Made by a program: the position numbers and the translations under genes. A DNA stretch of 17,674 nt. Origin: Russula earlei. Taxonomy: Eukaryota; Basidiomycota; Agaricomycetes; Russulales; Russulaceae. Under the pieces are notes generated by a model, which was not told the origin of the DNA, made no database searches, and saw only the letters and a program-made list of their open reading frames with translations. Within the stretch, counting starts at the first letter, position 1. Each line of letters opens with the position of its first letter. Shown piece by piece: positions 1-9,797 of this stretch. The stretch is taken from positions 1 to 17,674 of the forward strand of contig JAGFNK010000950.1 of NCBI GenBank assembly GCA_025769875.1. The letters are read 5' to 3'.

Positions 1-92
1 ATCTGTCTGGGCCACTCAATTTGGACATCATGATAGTAACAAAATGCATTGTACATTATGAAAGACTTCATTGGTGGGGTCATTCGTTGTAA

Positions 93-521
93 CTAGCACA
101 ACTCCATAAGATAACTACGATTAGCACGCGTGCGGGCACCGACTTCTCTCTCGCATTTCCCTCTCCTTTCTTTCTCTGCTTTGCGTAGTGGTTGTCGATG
201 CTCAAGTGATCCAACTTGGGTTGCCTTAGAGTGGATTGAGAGAACCCGATCATGGTTCAGGGGGTATTCCGAGCCCTTTGAAATGATATCCCACTGGTTA
301 TTTATGCCAACCATCCAGTATTGATGGCTATTGGTGGACGTGTTAAGGTGGACATAAAGATGTCCCGTTTTGGCTTGAGGAACCATGGGTGGCGACGTAA
401 TGTTTGTATCAGACTTCGCGAAATACCAGGTAGTGTAACCACTTCCAGAGTTAGAAGTGAATGATCGTTGGCGGGCCTGGTAAGGGGTGAGGAGCCCCCA
501 GCTGCATATCGACGGATACAC
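93..521 (-). pseudogene. Possible decayed reading frame, family unknown
   Basis: An open frame of about 140 codons runs on the minus strand. Its middle part (residues about 40 to 90) has mixed composition typical of protein, with motifs such as PPMVPQAKTGHLYVH and HQYWMVG. Near position 225 the better-looking continuation lies in another minus frame, where a short SWIT stretch is followed by TGA and then ASTTTTQSR. This would fit one frameshift plus one CGA-to-TGA stop at 202-204. I do not recognise the family and give no function. It may be chance; overlapping open frames exist in other phases (302-661 minus, 130-324 plus). Confidence 0.28.
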
Positions 522-1890
522 AGTAGAGCACCGTACAATGATGCTGGGTCAAGCTCAGTCTGCGACCAAGACATCAGCATGCTAATATATTGATGAGAGG
601 GCAGTGAGAACGCAAGCAGCAAGATGAAACACAGAACCGTCTCACCCTCGTAACTGCGCATCTGTCAGCTTCGTGATGCCAAAGAGAGCAGGCAAGATGC
701 CTTGCTTCGCTTGAGGAGAAATGGCCAAGTGTCGAGCTGAGCATTCAAAATCTGGTGGAGGTCATCATCAACGAAATTTCCCAATCAGACTAGTTATAGC
801 GTGAGTGATATATGCAAGGAAGGGGAAGTGTGTGGTTGGAGTATAGCTATGATAGACTCCATTATCATATTGCCAGTACTGTTAGGGGAGGATGTAGAGC
901 AAGGGGCAACATCTCGACAGGTCGTCTAAGAGTCGCAACTTGATTGAGTAGGCGGCAGAGACCATTGAGTGCATGTTACTCACTCCATGGCTTTGGCCAA
1001 GTTTGTAAGCCGGCCGTCGTGTTCCAGATTATATCGTCTCATTGTGAACCTCTGCCAGAGAATTGTCTGAATAATAGAATGCGGGTCGGCACCAACATCA
1101 AGACGAAGACTAAGAGGTAATATAGATAGAAACCTTTGTAGCCTTTGGAAACATGTCAGTGCTATCGAGTTGCACCGAGAAACAGTCGTCGTCATGTTGC
1201 TTGAGTGGTCCATGGCAACAACCAGCAGGGTGCAGTACAACGAGGGATGGAACGGAACGGAACTTGGAAATTGTAAGGGCCTGAAATGGATGAACTGGGC
1301 CATTCATCTTGACGTTCAATTTATTGGCGTACACAGATGAAAATTGCTGGACAAATACAGAAATCTAAGGGGCACCATTGTCTTCATTTCTCGTGATGTT
1401 CAATTCCAACTATTCCTGTTCCTGTTCCATAATCCAGGGCGCTTGAATATGAACTTGCCAATTTGCCTGCGCCCGGTCACCCCTGTGCGTGGCCATGACT
1501 CACATGCCGCCAATTAGCAGTAACCCATGGGATGCAAAGATGCCAATTGTCTCCTCTTTTCAGCCAAATTCAATTCATGGGGGCCATTCATACCATTTGG
1601 TGTGGGGACTGAACTCATTCATTCCATCAATATCATATTCATTGTCATGATGGAGCAAGAGACACATATGCGAGCAGAGAGCCGAATCAGAGGTAGACCT
1701 GGTGTTGATATTTATGTAATGATAGATACCATGCATCCGGAGACTCATATGTCTCTGAATTGTAGCTATGATACTGGCTGCATGCTCACCCTCAAGCTTT
1801 TCCTCATGGCTGCTCATTTGAAAAGTTAAACATGGACACATGCACAAATAGAAAACTAAGCAATCAAGTGCACAAGCCTTCCGAGACAGA
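522..1890. other. Noncoding stretch, nothing recognised
   Basis: Only short overlapping open frames on both strands occur here (for example around 980-1334 and 1527-1847). None shows a recognisable motif, and frames on opposite strands cover the same bases. I see no RNA gene, terminal repeat or regulatory element that I can defend. Confidence 0.5.
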
Positions 1891-1914
1891 CATCATCATC
1901 ATCATCATCATCAT
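1891..1914. repeat. (CAT)8 microsatellite
   Basis: Eight uninterrupted CAT units, immediately followed by CAC. A simple trinucleotide microsatellite; any reading frame across it would give homopolymeric Ile, His or Ser, so local open frames here are not evidence of a gene. Confidence 0.95.
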
Positions 1915-2388
1915 CACCCGTAGATTCCCAGAGCAGAGCGCTGAGCTGCCACATGCTCACTGTCATCATTGCTCTTGCCCAAAGTCCTCTGCAACAAGCC
2001 CTCTGGTTGCAACCCAAACAATGTCGAAACGCTCAGCTTCACGCATCCATAACCCTGCACACCACCTGGCAAATAGATGGACCAAGCATTCCGGTTCCAG
2101 AAAGTGACAAAGATGGCTAGACCGAGAAGCATGATGGCTGTCACTGAAGCTCGCTTCTGCAAGATATGGGTCAGCTGGTCACAGTGCATGTAGCGCATTG
2201 TGATATTACGACAATAGTCGGCCCCTGGACTGACTTCTTTGTCACCTGTTGTCCAGGTTCTGCACGCTTTTTCACTTTGTGCCTAACCAAACTACAAGTC
2301 CTCAAATGACCGGCCCTAAACTAACTAACAGGAAATGAATCAGGTGCTTGCACGTGCACTAAAGCAGTGAACACGTGGACAATGAAAG
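1915..2388. other. Noncoding or unidentified; weak membrane-like minus frame
   Basis: A minus-strand open frame (1914-2198, 94 codons) contains one hydrophobic run (VTAIMLLGLAIFVTFW) that could span a membrane. It has no recognisable family motif and runs into the CAT microsatellite, so I do not call it a gene. The remainder to 2388 shows nothing I can name. Confidence 0.35.
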
Positions 2389-2456
2389 CTTCTTACTCAG
2401 CAGCTTACTGAGCATGACTGAGCATGCTCAGTAAGTGTCCTCCAACTTCTTACTCA
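2389..2456. repeat. 13-bp perfect inverted repeat framed by an 11-bp direct repeat
   Basis: The arms CTTACTGAGCATG (2404-2416) and CATGCTCAGTAAG (2423-2435) are perfect reverse complements around a 6-bp spacer. The 11-mer CTTCTTACTCA occurs at 2389-2399 and again at 2446-2456, bracketing the hairpin. The structure lies about 90 bp upstream of a TATATAAG box. It could be a small palindromic insertion or U3 sequence of a solo LTR. Confidence 0.8.
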
Positions 2457-2518
2457 TCACTCTATTGTGCTTGATAACAAGGTTATGACTTGTTCCCTAT
2501 TTAGCAGTTCTCTTGTAG

Positions 2519-2782
2519 TATATAAGCGCTCAATAAAGTAGCAGACAGTCCTCAGACTGTCCATTTGTTTACGGCACTCTCCATCCCTGGGATACTCCTT
2601 TAAGGACCGTCCCCTTGTGACTATCCTGGCCTCTCCTCTGTGTGACTGCTCGACTCTCACAGTAACAATACCTCTCTGGTATCTGTTACTACTCTGGACT
2701 CTACTCCTTGCCCACGCGGTCTTGGACGTCTATCGACTCGGCTTGGAGCTTATCCCTCGCTCTTGAACTGGATAGTTCAACA
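2519..2782 (+). mobile_element. Possible solo-LTR or promoter-like remnant
   Basis: A TATATAAG box near 2519-2528 is followed within 15 bp by an AATAAA-like motif. A CT-rich stretch ends in a small inverted repeat (TTGAACT/AGTTCAA) closing with TTCAACA at about 2782, a possible LTR 3' end. At about 2678 there is TGGTATC, the first seven bases of a common Copia primer-binding site, but in the middle of the stretch. The 5' boundary, a target duplication and a second copy are not seen, so this is tentative. Confidence 0.28.
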
Positions 2783-2889
2783 GTGAGTCTTGACATAAAC
2801 CAGAATGATGTTCTACCAAATACGCACCATGGCCTGCACAATGTCTTCAGCTATTGAAGATGATTAATAAACACACTTTTGTTCAAAAA

Positions 2890-4016
2890 TGTCAAATCAC
2901 TTGCATTCGTGTGGAAGTTTCTCTATCAAGCTCCAATCCTTTGTACTCGTGATTCAGGTGCATCCATAGGACATTCCCAACAGAACGTCTTTGCCAGCAT
3001 GGATGAATGTCAAGGGTAGAATTACATTCTCTGGCATTGGATGTGTTGTGGTGTGCTGGATTGGGGCATCCACAAAGTGATTGGAAGTCAGGGAATACCA
3101 GTCAATGCCGTCATAAAGGTTCGTAACGGCCAGCATCTTCTCGTCAAGGGATACCGCCCAACAGCCTCTATGTGCCCATCAATCTCAGGAGCATGGGCAA
3201 GAGGCAGAAGTGGTGCATCGTACATTTCACACAAATGCAGGCGGATGCGCCATTTGATCTCAAAGGTCTTCAGATTCCATGCACTAAAGAGTTGGATAGG
3301 TTAGGGAGATCTGTCATAAATTATGGAGAACTCACATCATGCCATGGTCCAGATACGTCACCAGCAGGATGTCGTCATTAGCTCCTAAGAAATGGAGGGC
3401 CTGCACCATAGGCTCCGGCAGCTCTCCATCCAGCTCCAGGAACTTAGGTGGATCCGGGAGGAGAGCTGCTCTTTCCCAAGTAGCTGTTCATTAGAATCAG
3501 TACCTGGGTCAGCCAGCTGTCACGGGAGGCGTGGTTCAAACAAACCGATGGTCGCTTGCTTGATCAGTTTAATGACATTGCCAGAACCGATGGCCAAACA
3601 AATCCCACTCTGTGCCATGCAGTGAATCAGGCCAGGCACACTATTGAGGGAATGATAGGCCAAATTTTGCTGTACCCAGAACGTTTCAGTTTAATCAGTT
3701 GTTGCTCGAACATAGCCAGGCAATGAGAAACACTTACATCTGCCAACTTTTGAAGGCATAACGTATGCACATCACCACTTGCATTGCCGGCCACCACAGT
3801 ATAGCCAAATTGAGAATGCCAGAGTAATGTTGTCACTGGCACCTTGACTTGAAATTGGCGAACCTCCCGTCCGCTTCCATGTCCCTCAAAGATGATGATG
3901 AGACTGTTGTCAGCACCGCTGGCGAACAGTGAACCATCGTGTGAGAACGCTAGAGTGTTGATGGAGTCATAATGTTTTTTAAGAGTCTTCTTCAGCACAT
4001 AGTGGCTCATTAACAT
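2890..4016 (-). pseudogene. WD40-repeat protein gene, lightly broken
   Basis: The first exon (start ATG at 4016 or the in-frame ATG at 4010) encodes a WD40-type blade: a DSINTLAFSHDGSLFASG stretch, then a VTTLLWHSQFGYTVVAG stretch. Three GT-AG introns fit the minus strand: 3670-3737 (68 nt), 3484-3545 (62 nt) and 3284-3335 (52 nt). Removing them gives a continuous frame through the TYLDHGM and AWNLKTFEIKWRI motifs. Near 3140-3160 a one-base indel is needed to reach MLAVTNLYDGIDWYSL. An in-frame TGA at 2954-2956 is followed by about 18 more plausible codons to about 2895. The resemblance to the WD40 proteins repeated in Agaricomycete genomes is from memory. Such proteins act as binding scaffolds; no specific partner can be inferred. 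The introns have survived, so this is not a processed copy. It is probably a recent pseudogene, though an unrecognised fourth intron could explain one of the breaks. Confidence 0.7.
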
Positions 4017-4991
4017 AGAAGGACGGATAACGCGACAAGACCTGCACAGGAGGGTTCAAGTTAGATTCAGGGGTATCGATTTTGGTTTATATTCATTCGG
4101 ATGAACAACTCATTGAAGGGTGTTCAAGTTTGGACATTTGGACAGTGGCGGTTAGATGTGACTCGGGCTGCCGTGACACCCTATTTGATAGGACAATGGT
4201 TGATGAATGATCCATGGGGTGGAAGTAGCTGATTCTGACCCTGTTAAGGCTGCAACTGGCAGACAACAATTAGAAAAAAAATACGGGTTTCCAACGATGC
4301 AATTTGTTACCTTACACGCACTCGGTAAATGCCTGGGACAGTGGTCTCCGCTGTGGGAACTGGGATCCTTCAGCTCTCATGAGATGAGAAGGTCTACAGA
4401 GCTCAAAAGGGACATCTATGCTGGGCCTATGCCGAGGATACAATTGTGGCCTGATGTCTAGATATGTTCCATTTCCATCACACAGCTGGGTTGTACTGCG
4501 ACATGAGAATATTCCCTACATAAGTGCATACTAAATAATATTTTAATATAGAAATACTTGCCACGACAGGTCCAATCCAAGTCCATCGCTAACAGGCTGG
4601 GGTTGCATCACATTCATTGTATAAAAGGCTCAGCCGTGCAGATGTTGAGAAAGAGATCACAACTTATTGTACTCCTGCCAGTAAAATTGAAATGCTTGAG
4701 AATGCCCTCGGCCCATCAGCCTGAGCCCACATGGACACCCAGACAAGTCAGTGCTTCAGACTTTGGTCCCTTGAGCTCAATTGTTCTCCTTTTGCAGCCT
4801 CATTGTTGTCATTAAGTTGTTGTTGTTATTATAAGCTGTCCAACTCAAGAAGGAAGTATCCACGTTGCAATCACAGAAGAAATGCCCATATCATGAACAT
4901 TTGAAGTGCAGGAAGTACAGTATGTCCTAGTGAAGCAAGCCAACTTGGGGCATGCGGGGGTTCATGTGGCCGGATGGGGATCCGAGACAGC
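4017..4991. other. Noncoding stretch between WD40 pseudogene and LTR-like region
   Basis: No gene is supported. Short plus-strand frames at 4207-4461, 4558-4815 and 4906-5097 lack motifs and have uneven, low-complexity composition. An AT-rich patch lies at about 4525-4555 and a GTTGTTGTTGTT run near 4817-4828. The part next to 4016 would be the 5' flank of the minus-strand WD40 gene. Confidence 0.45.
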
Positions 4992-5486
4992 TGTCTTGAG
5001 CAAGCCAAGGGGGAAGAAAGGAAGAGAGGAGAAGAGAGGGAAAGGAGAGGAGAGGGAGACGGCTCATGCGTGGTCGCTTCGGGCTGGCAGATACTGAGAG
5101 GGAGTAAGGAGCGAATGTATTAGAGGGACTGTCCTACTACAAAGTAGCTAGGGTGATTTATATACAAGAAGGGAGGTACTAAAGATGAAAGGAATGAAAG
5201 GAAAAGAGATAATGAAAGGGAGTGAGGTGTTGAAAGGGAGTTTGAGGCCGGGCGAGGTGGTCAAGGCCGTGGTGAAAGGCCTGAGACGTGAATGCGTCGC
5301 GTGTGCTGGGGCATGTCGTGCGTGCGTGGCCAGTGGCGAGGGGTAAGCAATATGATTGAGGTCTTGACGTCAGGCGTGAGGTGGTAGGTGTGCAGTCGGA
5401 GGCGAAGGCTGGAAGACCATGAAGGAGGAGGTGCAGGAACCGGTGAGGCGTCACACGCAGTCCACGTGTGATTCCGTGGCACAATC
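4992..5486 (-). mobile_element. Possible degraded solo LTR
   Basis: On the minus strand the stretch begins TGTGCCACGG and ends AAGACA, giving TG...CA termini. It contains TATATAAA (near 5158-5164), followed by a short transcribed-looking region and a strongly pyrimidine-rich end (the complement of 5007-5059). This order (TATA, then a pyrimidine-rich tail) resembles a fungal gypsy LTR. No 5-bp target duplication is visible (ACAGC against ATCAT), and no internal sequence or partner LTR lies in the window. It sits just downstream of the 3' end of the Tnp2 pseudogene. Confidence 0.3.
5007..5059 (+). repeat. 53-nt uninterrupted polypurine tract
   Basis: Every base from 5007 to 5059 is A or G, made of irregular GGA/GAA/AGAG units, so it is not a clean microsatellite. 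A looser purine-rich zone continues at about 5165-5245. Such mirror-like purine runs can form triplex DNA. The most economical reading is that it is part of the LTR-like stretch around it. Confidence 0.9.
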
Positions 5487-5561
5487 ATCTCTCTCCGTAG
5501 TGCTTTCAGAGTTCATTAGCGGGATCTGCATGAGCTGTTTATGGATCCTTAGTCAGTTCGC

Positions 5562-7966
5562 TTATGAGGCACAAGAATGGAGATGTACCCGGTCCATGGG
5601 AAGTATATGCAGTACTTGATGCCCTTGTATTTGTGAGGGGGTCACTGCAATATGACAAATAATGCTCGAAGGCTTGATGATGACAGGTGGCGCAAGTTCA
5701 AGTCTACACAAAAACCCACCAGCAAAGCCAAACCTTCTGTACATCTGGTCCAGGTTGTTGAGCTCAGGTTGGAGAGATAGATATGGCTGAACACAGAGGT
5801 AAAGATTTGGTTGAAGTGGTTTGGGGTTGAGGGAGTGTGATATGGGGACATGATGGGGATGGAAAAGAATGTGTATGACCTGGCCTGGCTCTTGCGTATT
5901 TGATGGGTCAGATGTGTCATGTCAAAACAGGACGTGACTGTCATGTGCTCTGTGGCCTGTTGTAGAATATTGGACCCCTCGGAGCGAAAACTTGTCTAAG
6001 ACTTGGAACTCAGCCTCAGGTTGTATTGAAGTACCAAGTTGCTGCTCTGGACTGTTGGAGTCTAAGAACCGAATAAAGGGAACCAGTACAGCGTCAGGGA
6101 GCTTTGATTTGCGCACGTGCATTCCATCATATGCCAAGTTGGGCTCTTGCTGTGTGAGACACACCGTGTCAACCATATGGGCTAATCATGTCCCATGAAC
6201 ATCTTCACGGATGTGTTCATATACATCGACAAAGTTGCCAAGATGTGACTGCACTTCACTATCGTCTGAGAGCAATGCATGGAGATTTGCCTCTCTCACG
6301 GAACTATGCAAAAATGTTGACTCAAGTTCACCTGATTGAGATAATGATGAGGACTTGAGACAATATCAAGTGGTAAATAGGCCAAACCGAACTTCATGTT
6401 ATGGTTCTTGCTCTGCATAGAATGAATATATTGCTCATAGAATGCCGCACTATGCGTGTGTGCCGGCCCAAAACCCCTGAGTATATTGCCGTAATGTAAG
6501 GCGGCATGGTGGATGGGTTTCACCTTTGCAAGCTTGTATAATGATTTGAATCTTGTCACATAGCGGAAGATGTAGTGCTCGTATAGTTCGATCTCTTTCG
6601 TTGAGATTGAACGCAAGTTTGCAGTCTGAACAGCACAGACTAGGTCCATGAAAATTTCCAGAATTTCTCTCCAGTATTCAGGTGTACCATCACCTCCCTA
6701 AAGTCTGATCAGGGTGATCGGAAGATGGATTGTGCAGATGACTCTCCAGTTGTCAGTGCTGAGCTTGCCCTGTGCTGCAGTACCCCAATTTGGAGGGGCA
6801 TCCGAAACCCAAGATGGAAGCTCAGTCAAGGCCATGTCTGCCCAAATGGCTTCCATAACATCCTTTCCGAGGACAGTGCCAGTCATAGGATGGCCCCTTT
6901 TGTTCTGCGTAGAATCATCTGGAGTGAGGACGTTTTCCCCAACCTATTGGAAATGAGATCTACTGCATACTTCCACGGATCATATTACGTACCCAAACTG
7001 CAGCTGCAGCGTACAGTTGTTGTTTTGTTTGAAGCCTTCTTAGTCCTTCTTGGGACATATGGCAGTAATCCTGACAGATAAACTGAAGTACGACATTTTT
7101 GGCTTGCAACACAGTACCTGGGGTGGCACGATTAATGAGTTGTTTAAAACATTTATCTATGGCCTGTTGCTCGTCCCCAGATGGAACTCTTTCTTCACTT
7201 AGAGTGTGACCTGATATACCCTAGAAGGGCATCAGTCGAGTCAATGACATAGAAATGTAAATGATGCACTGAATCATCTGTGGCGACACTCCCCTCACAT
7301 GAATATGGAGATTCTGTGGAGTCATAATCTAGTCGAGGAGTTGGCAGCACTGTAGGAATGGCAGGATATGCTGACCCTGCAGTAGGGATGCTCGGCACTT
7401 GAACCATGTCAGATGAGACCGCCTGACACTGCATCCAATACTGAATTCATCTTACCACCAATCAGAATAAAATAACTCACCCATTCAGCAACGGATCCTG
7501 CTAATTGCCATTTATTACCAGCCCATCGCAAGTCGTGGTCGTTGCAGATATGCCAGAGAATGTCACATGTGCACTCCCTTCTGTTGAGTTGCTCCCAAAG
7601 TTTCGCAGGGTCTTGAGCAGTATGTATAACCTCATACCACTTCTCCATGTCAGAGTTAGGGGGTCTTTCAACAGTCATGGCCACCGGTAGTGCTGTCCCA
7701 TCACCGCCCGGAATGGAAATATCGATTCCCCAAACTTGCCGACAATGAGTCTGAAGAAGTCCAAGGTCGAAGACATGCATAGGCTCGATAGCTGTGAAGT
7801 GAACTGGATTCCAATATGGCAGATTGAGAAGCGGAGACCACCTGATTCCATGTTGTCTGAAAAGGGACTCTTGCTCACCAAGAGTTTCCACATCCCTCCA
7901 GTGCCGTGCAAGCCAAATTTGCTGAACAACATCTCGTTTTGGCCAAGTATTTTTGTTGAGGTTTTC
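5562..7966 (-). pseudogene. Tnp2-like (CACTA-type) transposase, 3' half
   Basis: This is the C-terminal part of a Tnp2-family transposase, the enzyme that mobilises CACTA-like DNA transposons. Recognisable stretches in order: LPYWNPVHFTAIEPMHVFDL with LLQTHCRQVWGID (about 7745-7850), a helical stretch FICQDYCHM (about 7060), GKLSTDNWRVICTIHLPITL (about 6700-6760), HHAALHYG followed by FGPAH (about 6470-6510), and a C-terminal MYRRFGFAGGFL with ICHIAVTP (about 5640-5744). Three GT-AG introns restore the frame: 7429-7480 (52 nt), 6944-6992 (49 nt) and 6332-6387 (56 nt). Breaks: a frameshift near 7215, TAG at 6698-6700 (where the family has Trp), and TGA at 6186-6188 and 5922-5924. The 5' half lies beyond the retrotransposon at 15342-16690. 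The family call is from recalled motifs; the splicing that links many conserved blocks makes it firm. The element's terminal inverted repeats were not found. Confidence 0.82.
7962..7966. repeat. Target-site duplication, left copy (TTTTC)
   Basis: TTTTC directly abuts the TG of the left LTR and matches TTTTC at 15342-15346 directly after the CA of the right LTR. A 5-bp duplication is the size expected of a Ty3/gypsy integrase. Confidence 0.9.
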
Positions 7967-8459
7967 TGTCACCGACTGGGGGCGGTGTCGCTGACAAATC
8001 AGTTCACGCGCGAGACAAGCGCAGCGAGTCGAGCGAGACACTAAGTCTTTGCAAGTTTCGGGGATCTCGGAGACAGTATTGCCAAGGCAAACGTGTTCCG
8101 CGGAAAGGAGAGATTATGAATAAGTCTTCGCATCGAGAAGACTTATGAGTGGGAGAGGTTTCAGACCGATTGCTTGATGTCTTGCAAGCCTACAAGTCCT
8201 GAAGCTGGAAACCAGTGATATTTCACAGGAGAACAAGCTTAGGGCTTGTCCTTGTCAAACAGCAGTCTTATATACATACTAGATACTATATCAAATAGTA
8301 TTCATGAGGTGGAAGCGAGGCAATCGAACTGAAACACGCAGGAAACGTCTGGTATGTGCGAGGCTACGGAAGGGTCATAAAACACGCAGGAAACTTGAGA
8401 CATGTCCGGGTAGGCTTATCCGGTTGCCGGTCCGGTCCGATGTACCGGTTCTTGTGACA
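7967..8459 (-). repeat. 3' LTR of the retrotransposon (493 bp)
   Basis: Sense direction begins at 8459 with TGTCAC and ends at 7967 with ACA. It contains the same TATA and self-primer segment as the other LTR. It is 31 bp longer than the 5' LTR, mainly because of a 23-bp segment at about 8013-8039 bracketed by the direct repeat GCGAGACA, which suggests that the other LTR lost it by slippage between the repeats or that this one gained it. Confidence 0.95.
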
Positions 8460-8472
8460 TTACCCCCTTGTT
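8460..8472 (-). other. Polypurine tract (plus-strand primer site)
   Basis: On the sense strand AACAAGGGGGTAA directly precedes the TG of the 3' LTR. This is where RNase H would leave the plus-strand primer during reverse transcription. The surrounding 19 nt (8461-8479) occur a second time, exactly, inside pol at 11127-11145. Confidence 0.85.
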
Positions 8473-8537
8473 AAGGTCTAACCTGTGTAGGGGTGGATGT
8501 TAGAGATGCAGCGATGGGTGTGGTAGTGGAGTTGGTC

Positions 8538-9797
8538 TCAAGGGACTCGACATATTTTGTGTGCTTTACAGTGTCGATGTGGAGTTCTGCAAAGGTCCGC
8601 CTTGTGTCCATGGCGATTGCAGAGAACGCAGGTAGTGATTTTGGGACAATCGATGGTGTCATGTCCCCCATCGAGACACCAGGAGCATTTGTCGGAGATA
8701 CGGGGGGAGAATTGATACCAAGGATCCATGATTGCCTCTTTGGCATCTTTATGTTCTTGTTCGGTCAGTTGCGGTATGGATTGGAACAGGATTCTGGGTT
8801 CAAGTCGGGTTTTGGCGTTAGCTCTGGCCAATTTGACCTCACTGTCCCAGATTTCCCACAGCATGTTGTGGTAACGTCCTCTAGCCGTCACGAGTTGATT
8901 GGCCATTTGTTGCGCTTTCTTTATGGCGAATTGATATCAAAGGACTTCGGCTTCGAGGGACAAATCTTGTTCGAAGGTGAGGGCCTCGTTGACGGCCTTG
9001 GTATGTCTGAGCCCTTCTTGGAACAAGAAGGCATCTTTTGTAGTGAGGAGAGGACGAGGATAGGGGTCGGCATGAGCTCGAATCGAGATTCGGTGAGTAG
9101 GACATCCGGGGCCGTATGTCATGGTGACGGATGGGAATCCATTGGTCAGATCGGGTAGAACGAATCACGGGGGAATAGTATCATCTTCATTGCCAGGGTC
9201 AGGGATCAACACATCAAGTCCTAGAGTTCCCTCCATCCAGCCGTCTCCCAGTTCACCCAGTTCAGCTGCAGTGTCTGTTCCCGGGGCTACAGGTGTTATG
9301 TAGGCCGGTGGGGGAGTGTCGTTGTTTCGTGGGGGTATTGGGACAAAGTTTTCGTTGAGGAGTATCAAATTAATTGGTTGTTGGGGGATGGGTGTGTCGA
9401 GTCGAGGAGGGATGGGGATGGGGTCAGGAGAGGGGGAACGAACGTAATAGGATGGGCTGCGGGCAATTGGGGAGTCAGTTCCTCTGGTGGGGGAGCGATT
9501 GCTGAAGGCTCGCAGTATGGTGGGTAGAGTTTCTTCGTGCCAAAGTTCTTGGGCCTGCGCTATCATTGCTGCATGTCGTGCTGCACGTCGTACTAGGAGT
9601 TGAGCGTTGATAGTCACGGCCGTAGATGGAGATGGTTCTCTAGAGATTGGTAGAGGAATAAGAGTTGGGGAGTGTGGAGGAGTAGGGATGAGAGTAGTGG
9701 AAGAGGTGGTGGGTGAGTTGGCGTTGGAGGACATGTTGGAGTGGGAAGAATGGAGTAGTGGGGAGTGTTGATTGAGATTGGCAGTCTTTTTATACAT
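8538..9797 (-). pseudogene. Third ORF after integrase: Pro/Ser-rich protein with two CCHC zinc knuckles
   Basis: An extra frame of about 420 codons sits between integrase and the polypurine tract, where retroviruses carry env. The first ATG (9797) overlaps the pol stop in the string ATGTATAA; another in-frame ATG is at 9734. The N-terminal half is rich in Pro, Ser and Thr (many SP and TP pairs). The middle is helical and charged (about 8720-9110). The C-terminus has two perfect CX2CX4HX4C knuckles, CSWCLDGGHDTIDC (8646-8687) and CVLCNRHGHKADLC (8589-8630), followed by further His/Cys (HRHCKAHKIC). Two in-frame TGA codons (9165-9167, 8937-8939) interrupt it, both at sites where CGA would restore the frame. 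I see no signal peptide or membrane segment, so it is not env-like. CCHC knuckles normally bind nucleic acid in nucleocapsid; a second nucleocapsid-like or chaperone role is inference. The ending is uncertain: a frame open down to 8471 exists in another phase. Confidence 0.68.

Noticed and set aside
1891..1914. CAT repeat as the start of a CRISPR-like or satellite array
   Set aside because: It is a single trinucleotide microsatellite of eight units without spacers.
3484..3545. Apparent stop codon in the WD40 frame near 3525
   Set aside because: It falls in a 62-nt intron that restores the KQATIATWERA reading.
7405..7440. Apparent frameshift and stop in the transposase near 7409
   Set aside because: It is explained by a 52-nt GT-AG intron (7429-7480); the frame continues cleanly after splicing. 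The breaks near 6975 and 6296 are likewise introns (6944-6992, 6332-6387).
8493..9158. Long plus-strand open frame of 221 codons opposite the third ORF
   Set aside because: It is antisense to the knuckle-bearing frame, has no family motif, and its length follows from the Pro/Ser-rich composition on the other strand.
8538..9797. Third ORF as an env gene, because of its position
   Set aside because: No signal peptide, transmembrane segment, furin-like site or fusion peptide is visible; the zinc knuckles point to nucleic-acid binding.
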